Assembly: GCF_022605725.1 (NCBI RefSeq) | Contig: NC_065546.1 | Location: 40,544,227 to 40,608,226, forward strand | Direction: 5' to 3' | DNA length: 64,000 bases | Source of the DNA: Anthonomus grandis grandis | Taxonomy: Eukaryota; Arthropoda; Insecta; Coleoptera; Curculionidae | Shown: positions 33,189 to 43,326 of the stretch, piece by piece | Layout of the letters: the number at the start of each line of letters is the position of its first letter | Numbering within the stretch: position 1 is the stretch's first letter | The notes under the pieces: model-generated | Seen by the model: only the letters and a program-made list of their open reading frames with translations | The model's database searches: none | What the model was told of the DNA's origin: nothing | Program-made: the position numbers and the translations under genes

Positions 33189-35838
33189 TATTGTTTATTT
33201 AAATATACAGAGTATTAGAAATAAATTCAATGAGATTAAATGTTATGCAAAGGACCGTAATGTAGATATTTTTATGTTTGTTGAAACTTGGCAATCTTCT
33301 GAGGAAACGCATCTATTTGAGTTGGACGGGTATCAATCAATCCATTCTTGTAGAGAAAAAAGAGGGGGTGAAGCTTCTATTTATTTAAAGAGTGGCTTAA
33401 ATTTTAAGATACTACAAATATCAGAAAAAAATGATTTTTAGTTTGGCATGTATTCAGATTGATCATAAAAATTTAATTGTTAGTTTAGTGTATAGACCAC
33501 CATCTTATTCATATGGTGAAACCTTAAATATGTTAGAAAGTATTATGAGTTCCTATCCAATTAATCATATTATTGTTGGTGATATTAATTTAGATTTATT
33601 AGATATTAGTAATAGAGAAATAATTAATTATAAAAACACCCTAGCCCTTAATAACTTTCATATTAAAAATAAACTAAATATTTTAAATGCTACAAGAATT
33701 ACGCAAAACACCAATAAACTTTTAGATCATGTATTAACTGATTTTAAATGTAAGGAAAAATGTTCAGTAAAAATCGAATCTAATGCGCTATCAGATCATG
33801 AAAAACTCACTATACATTTGGATGAGATAGTTAGGCCGGCTAACGTAAAAACGACACATACTTTGAAAGGGATTAACAATGGAAAGTTTAAAAGACTATT
33901 TGAACAACAAATAAAAGAGACAGAAATTACCTCATTCCAGTATCTTATTAATATAATACAATCTAGCAAGGCTGCAGCTGAATACGAGCGAAAAATAAAA
34001 TGCATAAATAATAATATCTGGATAACAGAGGAGCTTGTAAACTTAATAAGAGAGCGAGATCGACTATTTGAAGACATGCGTAATAACGATAATAACAGAG
34101 AAATAAAAAACCAATTTCGTAACATAGAAAATAAAATTACTATAATATAATATTATAATAAAATTAAAACACTTAAAAATACTCATTTTAGAAAAAAATG
34201 GGCAGAAGCAGGTTCCGATACCAAAAAACAGTGGTCAGTGATAAATAATTTATTAAGCAGAAAAAACCTTAATTTAAATAAAATTAAGGAGACAAATGTA
34301 AATAATAGTATAGTCTCGGACACTTACGAAATTGCAAACTGCTTGAATCGCCACTTTGCTAGAATAGGTAAACAGGACACAGTTAATAGTTTGAAGCGTA
34401 ACTCTGCTCCTGGAGATGATCAAGTTACTGTTAATAATCTTTGCGTATTAGATCCCAGTCTAATCAAAATTCTTACAAAACTGGTTAACGATATTTTTGC
34501 TTTTTTTTTTGCCTGACGAACTCAAATTCGCTAAAATTACGCCGATCTTTAAGTCGGGATCTCAAGATTCTATGGGCAATTACAGACCAATTAGTTTAAT
34601 AAGTACTTTTTCGAAAATAATAGAACGGGTTTTAAACGGCCGAATGTTGGACTTGGATGGCTTTTTAAAAAATTCTAACACGCTAAGTGCTACGATGGAT
34701 TTCTTAAATGAAATAATTACTCAACTAGAAAGTAAAAAAATGGTAGTGGCTGTCTTTATCGACCTGAAAAGGGCTTTTGACGTCGTTAGCTGGGATGTGC
34801 TTTTAGCTAAATTACATAATATGGGATTAAGAGGGCCCGTTTATAACATTTTAAAATCCTATCTATATAATCGACAACAAGCTGTGAATATTAATCAAAT
34901 AGTTAGCGAAATTGAACTAACTGAGTGTGGGGTTCCACAGGGCTCTGTTCTTGGGCCACTACTCTACGCTCTTTACGTGCTCAGTCTTAGGAGTGCTGGC
35001 TTGACTGGTCGATATTTTACGTTTGCGGATGACACAGCTATGTTGTACAGTGATAGTGATCTTGAGAGCCTGGAGCGTGTTGTTAACACAGATCTTGAAA
35101 AATATTCCAAATGGTTACTGTGCAATAAATTAAAAATTAATATTCTTAAAACTAATTTTTTATTTTTCTACAAAAAAACAAAGTTTCTAGAAATCCGGTA
35201 GTAAAAATAAACAATATTTTAATTGAAAAAGTGTCACACATTAAATATTTAGGGCTAATCATAGATGATAACTTGAACTGGAAAGAGCACTTAATGCATG
35301 TAACTAATAAAATTATACCAATGCTAGGAGCTATATACAGGGTTAGAGACTATTTAACGTTTAAAAGCAAGATGTATATTTACAATTCCTTTTTCTTGTC
35401 GCATTTTAGATACCTTCTCCCTTTATGGGGCTCTTGTGGTCAGGTGGATTTTAATAAAATGCAGGTATTGCAAAATAAAATATTAAAGGGATTATTTAAA
35501 ATTGATTGGCGTACAAGCACTGTGGACCTACATAGGGGGTTGGGGGTGTCTTAATGCTGAGAGAGTTACTTATATTTGAACAGGGCAAATATATGTTTAA
35601 AGTAACTAATAACATCCAAAAGACTAATGTGAGAATGGTCTCTACTGAAAATATTTACGATCATTATACCAGGGCTCAACGTGACATCTATTGGGACAAT
35701 AATATCAGGACTAATGTAGGTTTACGTAATCCAGTTTATCAGGCTATAATAGTATATAATAGTCTTCCAGTAGTCATTAAGAACATGGACTCGGTTAAAA
35801 AAGTCACAGCGAAACTTTTAAGTCATATATTAGAATAG
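33189..35838 (+). pseudogene. ORF2: endonuclease and reverse transcriptase, frameshifted
   Basis: The endonuclease starts 'IVYLNIQSIRNKFNEIK' with 'FVETWQSS', then after a frameshift near 33430 'VSLVYRPPSYSYGETLN', 'HIIVGDINLDLLDIS' and 'SNALSDHEKLTIH'. After more breaks (about 34150, 34240 and 34500) the RT reads 'NYRPISLISTFSKIIERVL', 'VFIDLKRAFDVVSWDVL', 'GVPQGSVLGPLLYALYVLSL' and 'TFADDTAMLYSD', so the catalytic aspartates are intact. Breaks follow near 35200 and 35554. Residues between the linker and RPISL and around the GFR block look deleted. The C-terminal tail ends 'ILE' before TAG at 35836. Confidence 0.85.
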
Positions 35839-36130
35839 TTTTTTTTTTCGTTTTGCTTGGTTGCTATAAATATACTTAAACAAAAATATCTAAAATTGCA
35901 CTTATTGTAGGTATTTAATTGGATTTATAAGGGTAGTGATGTAATTGACATCGTCAGGGATTTTGATTTGTTTTATTTTCTTTTTTTTTGAAAGGTTTAT
36001 AGTATATTTAATATATCTGTATATATGGTTAAGGTTGTTGTACACTCTGAACGTTACATATCCTTGGTACCAGTGCATTGGCACTGTTTTAAGGATTTTG
36101 GTTTTGTAAAGATATGATTTTAATATGTTT

Positions 36131-36157
36131 GAAAATAAAGAAATTTGTAAAAAAAAA
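36131..36157 (+). terminator. AATAAA and A-run ending the non-LTR element
   Basis: AATAAA at about 36134 is followed within 15 bases by a run of nine A. This marks the 3' end of the retrotransposed copy. Confidence 0.7.
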
Positions 36158-36487
36158 CATCATTTTTTTAAACCAATTAATTTTCTTTCTTGATTATGCA
36201 ATAATACATTTTGTTTGAGTACTGTATTGGATTTTTTTATTTATTTATTTACAGACGTAGCTGTCCAATAATAAGAAAGCACGTTATATCACAAGTACAA
36301 ATTAGTAAACAAGTTCTACATAATATAAAGAATTAATGCTCCGTAGTTGGAAGTAAACTACGCACCATTAATTCTAAAAATTACATCACAATCGAGAAAA
36401 AAACAAACAAAATACCCATGGAGTTTAATCGGGAAGCCGTCTTAGGTGTCGTTTAAAAGCATAAAAGCTCAAAAAAAATCAATATAA

Positions 36488-36516
36488 AGCCGGCCACTCA
36501 CGTTCCGGTAGACCTG
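36488..36516 (+). repeat. Left TIR of Harbinger element
   Basis: 29 bp, identical to the reverse complement of the right end at 39373-39401. It is followed by several copies of a CCTGYACAG-type word (to about 36610). Confidence 0.92.
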
Positions 36517-36749
36517 AGAGGTATGCCTGCACAGGCGTGCCTGTACAGGTATACTGCAACGTGTGTGTGAGCAAACCTGCGCAGTTCGGAGTAACTGTGC
36601 AGGTGACCGGAGCAGAATTGAAAATCGATTCGGTGTACCTGTGCCAGAGTGTTGTCGTACGATGTACCGGAACGTGTGTGCCGACTAACCTGAACAGTTC
36701 GTCAGTTTTTTCGGTAATTGGATACGAAGGCCACTTTTTTTTTAATAAA

Positions 36750-38504
36750 ATGGCGTTAAGTACGGAAGAACAACGTCGAATAATTGCTGAGTTTATAGAA
36801 ATTTATAAATTTTCGCCCGGTTTATGGCGAATTAAGGCGAAAGAATATCATGATGGTGCAAAAAGGGATGCAGCATATAAGACACTTGTGGAGAAACTGA
36901 AAGAATTAGATCCTACAGCCGATAAAAATGCTGTAATAGAAAAAATTAATAATCTAAGAAGCAATGTAAGAAAAGAGAAAAAAAAATGAAGATTCTGTTA
37001 AATCGGGAGCATCCGCAGATGAAGTTTATCACCCTAAGTTGTGGTACTACGACTTATTTGTCTTTCTTAGTGACCAAGAAACGCCAAGAAATTCCACATC
37101 GAACTTGAATGCAGATGAGGAGACTTTATCTGAGGTAAATTAATAAAACACAATCTATTATTGTTTATATTCATTATATATTTAGTTAATATAATTGTTT
37201 TGCCATGGTACGCTGCTCTCATGATTAAAGTAATACATGAAATTTTCCGTAACATTTTTTGCTGTATCATTGATATTGCAGGGGTTTCGTTGCTCTAAAT
37301 TTTCCATGCTACTTTTCCATGCATTTGAGTATGAAATATACGAAATCGTGCAGCCAATATTCCAAACGCATTTTCGACGATGCGCCTTGCACGAGACAAT
37401 CTATAGTTAAATATATTTTTCTCTTTCGAGTTCAAGTCCGCTTGTCGAAATGGTTTCATCATATCGTAAAGCAAAAGCGTCGTCGGCGACAAACACATAC
37501 GGCAGATTCCTACCATTTCCTTTGACATGTTCTTCGGTTGGGATACGTAAATCACCTTTTGTCAACATTTCGAAAAATTTTGTGTTTTGGAGAACACCTC
37601 CATCCGAAATTCTTCCATTGGTCCCAAAATCTGCTAAAATAAATTAATATTTGGCATTTGCAATTCCTAAAAGAACCATACTGTGTCGGCCTTTATAATT
37701 AAAAAATTCAGAGCCACTTCCAGCCGGCGGAATGATGTCAATGTGCTTGTCGTCGATTGCGCAGTGTGGAAAGTCCCATCGTGCCTCAAATAAATCTGCT
37801 ATTTCTTTCCAATCTTCCTGGCATTTTGGAAACTGAAAAAATAAAACAATAAAATTACAATGTTTACAAAATTACAAATAAATATAATATTACAAATAAA
37901 TACTAAGTAATATTATTTTAATGTTAATAATATTGTTTATTTTAGGTTGAGTCAGTACAAGAAAACGTTGACTTGGAATGTCCATCTCAAGCACAACCTA
38001 CAACAGACGGTACCGAATCGCTAACGCAAAATGAGAAGGTTGCGTGTTCTTCAAAGAGTGGCACAGTGACTACTTCTCGATCAAGGCCAGGAAAAAACAA
38101 CTACGATTCGTTAACCAAGGATGTTTTGACCAGTCTAATTGCAGAGTCTAATTGCAGAAAAAATAATCAACGATGTAATGTTCGAGGCTGAACTGGGCGG
38201 CCTTACACTGCAACATAGATGCGTTAACATGCAGAAAATGTATAATGCAAGAAATCCTAACATGCAGCAATGCCAGCCACTTATACTGCCTTGCCAGTCG
38301 GCTCCCAATTCTACATCATATTCGTCCTCTCCCAGCTTTATTAGTACCCCTGCTATAAGTCCAAATTGTCAATTCCAACAAAACAATTCAACAAACCAAC
38401 AACAACTGTCTTCTGATGATGTAGTGGTTGTACGATTGAACAATACATCTGCTGCTTCTTATTTTACCAACTTCACAGACGATCAAGTGGTAAAAGAATT
38501 TTGA
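36750..38504 (+). pseudogene. MADF-domain protein gene of Harbinger element (two exons)
   Basis: ATG at 36750 starts a MADF domain ('IIAEFIEIYKFSPGLWRIKA', then 'YKTLVEKLKEL' and 'INNLRSNVRKEKKK'). A one-base excess in a nine-A run at 36979-36987 shifts the frame; the other frame continues 'VYHPKLWYYDLFVFLSDQE' to a GAG|GTAAAT donor at 37135. An acceptor TTTTAG ends at 37945, and exon 2 (37946-38504) runs 'VESVQENVDLECPSQ' onward. A 13 bp tandem duplication at 38132-38157 (AGTCTAATTGCAG twice) causes a second frameshift before 'EKIINDVMFEAELGGLTLQH', the conserved C-terminal segment. In Harbinger elements this second protein assists the transposase in DNA binding and nuclear entry (family knowledge). 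Confidence 0.8.
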
Positions 38505-39263
38505 AATCCCCTTAGATAAGGAAATCCCACAGAGAAAGAGCAAAAAATATTAACCCGCAAATTATTTAATTCTTAAAAACGTATACATGTACAATGTACG
38601 TTTTCAAGAATAAAAAACCTAAAGTGCACAAAAACCCTGTTTTTGCCAACTCTTAAGGTTATGTACACCCGCAGACTTTTTTTAAAATTCTTGAAAATGT
38701 ACATTCAGGCTCCTAAAGTACAAGTCATCATCTGTCAAATAATGCCGTTATTGATAATAATTATTAATATTCCTACTTAAATAATTTGTAATAAATACCT
38801 TTTAAAAAATAATAAATTGTCTTTTGCTTACTTTCAAGTATTGTTTGCGCAGAACTTTATACAAAGCATCACACGTTTCGGGAATTATTTTTCCCAGGGC
38901 CTGAGGTGAAATAATTGTAGAATACTTCAAGTCTTCATAACTTCTTCCTGTTGCTAGGAATCTTAGAGTTGCAGTTAATCTTTCATGAGGTGAAATGGAT
39001 TTTCTCATTACAGTATCCTTCTTTACAATAAAAGGACTCACCAAAGAAAGCAATTTTAAATATGTTTTCTCATCTATTCGTAGATAATTTTGAAAATCTT
39101 TAGGTTCAAATTCTAACTCGTTCAATAAACTGACGTGACAGTAACTTTTTCGCTTCAGTATCCAATCTTTGCACCATTTTTCCCGTTTTTTCCTTACACG
39201 TTTATTTAAAGTCAATAAGAGTGCTAGCATAGCCAATGCATCATCACCTTTCGACGTTATCAT
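37182..39263 (-). pseudogene. Harbinger transposase gene (two exons)
   Basis: Exon 1 (39263-38832) encodes the HTH part: 'KREKWCKDWILKRKSY', 'FEPKDFQNYLRIDEKTYLKL', 'ISPHERLTATLRFLATGRSY'. It ends at a GTAAGC donor (38831). The intron runs to a TTTTTTCAG acceptor (37833). Exon 2 (37832-37182) opens 'FPKCQEDWKEIADLFEARWD' and holds the DDE_4 catalytic residues: Asp in 'HCAIDDKHIDI', Asp in 'FVADDAFAL' and Glu in 'RIVENAFGILAARFRIF'. Defects are a TAA at 37644-37646, a one-base frameshift near 37470 and another near 37300. Both exon junctions are phase 0. The gene is inactive as written but recently so. Confidence 0.85.
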
Positions 39264-39372
39264 CAACTAAACAAATTCTAGAATTTTACCATAGCGTGTG
39301 TGGGCTTGTCAGGTCTTTGGTATACCTGTACAGTTTTACCTGCACAGTTGTACCTGCACAGTTGTATCTGCA

Positions 39373-39401
39373 CAGGTCTACCGGAACGTGAGTGGCCGGC
39401 T
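39373..39401 (-). repeat. Right TIR of Harbinger element
   Basis: 29 bp partner of the left TIR. It is preceded at 39328-39370 by three to four ACCTGNACAG-type words, which mirror those at the left end and are candidate transposase or MADF/Myb binding sites. Confidence 0.92.
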
Positions 39402-39404
39402 TAA

Positions 39405-40130
39405 GAATGCTTTAACTCTAAACTATTATACATACGGGTACATCTAATAATTGGAGAATTTGATAAGTAATTGGAAAAATACCTAGATACTACAAAAGTT
39501 TGTCTATTTCGAATGATGTAGGGATTGATGTTAAAATTGAGATTTTCTAAAACAGATGAAGAAGCAATGATATTGTTTACAGTCTTGTATATAAATATTA
39601 AATCGGACGTTAGCGTACAATTCCAAACTCTTGTAGCGTATTACAGTACAGGTCTTACTATACTATTAAATAATATTGTTTAGGAATTTACGTTGCTAAA
39701 TTCTTTTGTTGTTTGAAAAACGAATGCAAGTTTTTTAAGAGCCTATTGTACAATATTTTCAAGATGTTTTTCAGACAAAAGCCTAGGATCCAATATCACC
39801 CCAAGATGTTTAATATAATCCAAATATTTAAGGCTTACGTTGTTTAGGCAAATATCACACTTAGCTTGCAGAAATTGCAGGCTTCTTAGAAAACAAAATA
39901 CAATTACATTTGTCCAGATTGACAAAAAGTATTTTCAAAGTATAACAGTTCATAAAATTAGATAAATAATACTGTAAAATAAAATAATTAGCAGCAGAAT
40001 TAATAGTTTTTGAGTTTTTAAGATCATCCGCATGTAAAGCGTAGGTACTATGTGAAAAAATGCAACATATATCATATAGAAAAACAGCAAAGGATTCAAG
40101 GCATACCTGAAGTCACAGCTGTCTTCTTAG
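39405..40130 (-). pseudogene. RT palm and C-terminal fossil
   Basis: The minus strand gives 'YALHADDLKNSKTINSAANY' (YADD with Tyr changed to His), 'LFVNLDKCNCILF', 'LDYIKHLGVILDPRLLSEKH', then 'FNSIVRPVL.YATRVWN' and 'VLENLNFNINPYIIRNRQTF' down to 'IIRCTRMYNSL'. These are consecutive post-palm and C-terminal blocks of jockey-like ORF2. Stops and frameshifts are frequent, so it is old. The Harbinger insertion near its C-terminus is younger. Confidence 0.8.
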
Positions 40131-40637
40131 ATTTTAGGCCATTTACAACAACCTACTGAGATCTTTCAACCCCCTTTTTGCAAAAAAATGATTAAGAAGT
40201 CTAAAGTGGGTCACATATATTGGAAAAAAGGAAATTCAAATTGTTCCTTTTGCAGGCGAGTTAGATGTCAATGGTATCATCCTTCTAGGTTATAATATAA
40301 AAGACGGCATATTCGTGAAGTATCTATTGAGTATTGGATATCAAAATATTAATAAAAATATGTAATTAAGTAGGAGAAAGTGTTCAACAATCAGACACAA
40401 AATAGATTTTGCTAAGTATTGACCTTGTTTATTGAACCAACCAAAATATGATTATCACTAAAATAAATTAGGGCTAAACCTAGGTTTTTATGGTAGAACA
40501 AACATCATAAACCAAAAACTAATTTAAAAAAAGTTTGTTCAACAAAGGAAGGTTCAAAAAAGAAATGTTACTGAAACACACATGTTCCACATCTAGACAC
40601 TGATTGTTCCACAATAAGACAAAAGGTTGTTGTTTGT

Positions 40638-40691
40638 TTTAACGAACTTCTAAAGTTAAAAATGTTTTAACGAACTTCTAAAGCTAAAAAA
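40638..40691. repeat. Short tandem duplication at the pogo-like gene 3' end
   Basis: The words 'TTTTAACGAACTTCTAAAG' and 'TAAAAA' occur twice in a row with one base difference. This duplicates the stop region of the C-terminal frame. Confidence 0.7.
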
Positions 40692-42422
40692 TTTACTTCA
40701 AATAAGATTGTTTCCACATGTGCTGGTTTTGGTAAAACCATCTTAATGTTTTCCAAACATACCAATGAAACGTCTTCTATTTCGGGGTCAATGAAGCTGT
40801 TATTATACTTAACGGACTTTCTCAAAAATTTGACCTCGCATTCCTTATCCTTTTTACTGAACACTTCAGCTATGTAATAAATTTCTTTCTTTTTGTCCAT
40901 AAATTCTATAAAAATAAAATCGCTAACTTCTGGCTGTTTATTAAGTTTATCTAGAAGTGGTAGTGGATCGATTTCTCCTACAAAATCAATATCATCATCG
41001 GAACGTTCGGTTACAAGCAACGCGGCGTCTTCATTTTCTTCGTCTGCTGAGTCTTCATCGATTACTTTTCTTTTTACGACCTTATTCTTCTTAACACTTT
41101 TTTTTCTTTCTCGCTCCATTTGTTTAGCTTCTAGGGCGATCTTTTCTGGAGTGTCCGTGGCGATAATACTTTTAGCTTTTTCTGTCTTCTTTCTCTGATT
41201 TTTTGGTTCTTCAGTTTTTGGGTATCCTTTAAATTGTTGTGGACTTACGAAAGTTTCTTTGTGATTTTGTGTAGGTGTTGTGTTTAAACTAACTGATACT
41301 GAAACTAAGGAGTCTGACATTATATTTTCTTCAATGCAAAATCGTCATCTGTAAATATGAATTTATCGAAGGGATAAATCCCAGTTTTTCGAAATCCGGA
41401 TTTGATATTAGCGGGAGTCATCGATTTTTCAAATGCACACAGCCTAAAAGTCATGTTTGTAAGGCAGTAAAAAATACCGAGACATCTAATGGTTGTAGCT
41501 TGTTGGAGGTATGTGGCGTTAAGGAGAATTAGGAGAGAAGGGTTTTCTTTTGTGCTGGACGTATGTTTAATGAAGTGCCTTACAACGCTTGGAAACAATT
41601 CACCAGAATCGATCCATCCAGAATCGAAAACCAATCCCAAAGTTCCATGCGGTGCTCCATAAGTTATTCGAGGATTAAACTTTTTTCGTGGAAAAATCAT
41701 GACTGGTGGTATTGTATTCCCGGATACTGATATAATACAACAAGTGGTGACCAGTAAACCTCGTTCGGCGCTGGTGCAGGAAGAGACATGCTTGATCCCT
41801 CTCTAAGCAACAATCTTTTTCGGTTTTTGGAAGGTTGTGGTGGCAGTTTCATCTGAATTATAAGTTCTTGTACCGCTGTAAAAATTTCCCTGGTTCTAAA
41901 ACACTTTTTTTAAATTTTTGAAAAAAAGTCCAACATTGTGTTTGTTGAATGATGTCGCTCTGGAGAAGCTACATTCTTCCGGCTGGCGAAGACTTAATTC
42001 TGCATGTCTGGAGATAAATCCAAGGAACCATTCGCGTCCAGCTTCGTTGTTTGTTTGCCAATTTTCCGGAATTTTACAATTATTAATAGTTGCCATTTCA
42101 TAAGCCAATTTTCTGATATTAATAACCGTTTATTCGTAACACTTTTTTGAGCAAGTTAATACGTAATCGGCTAGGGCTTTTTCTTGATTTTCGGAAAAAA
42201 CTTTTCTACAAGCATAATTTGGAGCCATTTTAATCTCTTTGGTGGGATTCTGTTTTTGCCTTTTTACATATTGATAAACCGTTTGAAATTTTAAATTGTA
42301 TCTTTCAGCTGCTTGTCTTAAAGACATCTTCTCTTCGATGATTGCTCTAACAGCAGCTCTCATGGATTGTTCATCAAATTGCCCTTTATTGCTTTTTCGC
42401 TGACGTCCTCGAGCTATTTTTC
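40667..42422 (-). pseudogene. Pogo-like transposase
   Basis: In order on the minus strand: a psq-type HTH ('MRAAVRAIIEEKMSLRQAAE', 'LKFQTVYQYVKRQKQNP'); a CENP-B-like HTH (42108-41896, 'NEAGREWFLGFISRHAELSL'); a DDE_1 remnant (41700-41320, 'TYGAPHGTLGLVFDSGW' and 'FRKTGIYPFDKFIFTDDDF') that lacks the central catalytic part; and, after a frameshift at ~41320, an acidic and basic tail with 'DFIFIEFMDKKKEIYYIAEV' and 'IEDVSLVCLENIKMVLPKP'. A likely 5' UTR intron spans 42696-42423 (CAAG|GTAAGT to TTTCAG|GA). The missing core makes it inactive. Confidence 0.75.
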
Positions 42423-42954
42423 CTGAAATATAAATTAAATTTTTACAAAAACAATTACTTCAACAACACTCCAAACAAGCGTTTGATTGTGGAACAAACA
42501 TGCTGTCTGAAAGTGGAACACAACCTACAATACAAAATTAAATTTAACTGTGACCTTCATACATAACCTACAAAAGTAAACTTGCTTATAAAATGTCGAC
42601 AAAATAGCCCAAAATCTGATGTAAAGATTGTTTTTTGTAATACTAGTTTCAAAAGAAAAATTAGAGCATATAATATCATATCAAGAAAAAACTTACCTTG
42701 AAAAACGATTTTTTACTAAAAAATCCACAAAACCAAGAGAACAGCGTTCAAACTTTGTTTACCACATCGGCGTGTATAACCGCACTATCCGAACGAAAAA
42801 CGTCAAACTTGCGGCGGGAATTTCAAAATTACATGCTTTGTCTGATTGTGGAACATGTCTGATTGTGGAACATTCTCCCCTGTATTATTATAATCTAGCA
42901 AATTTATTGCTTATCCGAATGCCGCAAAATTAAGGTATGCAAAAATGAAGGTAG

Positions 42955-43142
42955 TGTCTGATCGATATCCAGCGACCAAAATTGAGAACGCAGCGTATGT
43001 CGTTTGCCAGCAACATCTAGTCGGCGCCCATTATTATTTAATCAATATAATGCCCGTATTTCGGGCGCGGACTATAAATAGTTTGCTGGCAAACGACATA
43101 TGCTACGTTCTAGATTTTTGATTGCTGGATATCGATCGGGCG
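42955..43142. mobile_element. MITE-like inverted repeat
   Basis: Left arm 42959-43016 and right arm 43083-43139 are inverted copies with several mismatches. They share 'GATCGATATCCAGC' and 'ATGTCGTTTGCCAGCAA', around a ~66 bp centre that itself contains GGCGCCC and GGGCGC. No coding capacity. The outer boundaries and target duplication are not certain. Confidence 0.65.
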
Positions 43143-43326
43143 CTAGCTTCACAGATATAAAAAAAATATCTAGAGAAACAACACAACTGGTAGTGGCAAC
43201 TTCGTATACGTGCATTGTAAACATAGAGGTATTCTACGTTGCCAAGTTGCTTTTTTTCATTAACTTTTTTGTCAGGAATCCTTTTTTTTATTCTGAAAAA
43301 TTTGTTGATTACTTTTACGGTATATA

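Larger units (their letters stand above)
20560..36160 (+). mobile_element. Non-LTR retrotransposon with PHD ORF1, split by two insertions
   Basis: The pieces 20560-20879, 26930-27024 and 32533-36157 join into one plus-strand element of about 4 kb: 5' UTR, PHD-finger ORF1, endonuclease/RT ORF2, AATAAA and an A-run near 36149-36157. The gaps are exactly a BEL element with its ctatg duplication and a TIR element with its TA duplication. ORF1 stays in frame across both joins (68 + 95 + 641 nt = 268 codons), which strongly supports the reconstruction. The 5' boundary is approximate. Confidence 0.85.
36488..39401. mobile_element. Harbinger (PIF/Harbinger) element, 2,914 bp
   Basis: The terminal inverted repeats begin AGCCGGCCACTCACGTTCCG and match for 29 bases. 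TAA flanks both sides (36485-36487 and 39402-39404), the duplication size and sequence expected for Harbinger. Inside are a plus-strand MADF-type gene and a minus-strand Harbinger transposase, the usual two-gene set of this superfamily. Both genes carry disabling changes. Confidence 0.92.
36233..40130 (-). mobile_element. Jockey-like RT element interrupted by a Harbinger element
   Basis: Minus-strand RT and C-terminal sequence occupies 40130-39402. The coding trace and 3' UTR resume at 36487 and end in a (TAAA)n-like tail near 36233. The gap between is exactly the Harbinger element plus one TAA. The frame at the join reads on ('MYNSLELKHS' then 'YIDFFE..'), as expected near the end of such ORF2 proteins. 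Confidence 0.75.
40373..42882 (-). mobile_element. Pogo/Tigger-like DNA transposon, decayed
   Basis: The ends are imperfect inverted repeats around GTTCCACAATCAGACA (left 40376-40398, right 42843-42878), flanked by TA. Further copies of a TGTTCCACA-type word lie inside both ends (40581-40625 and 42480-42525). The minus strand encodes an HTH, a CENP-B-type domain, a truncated DDE core and a C-terminal region. Confidence 0.75.
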
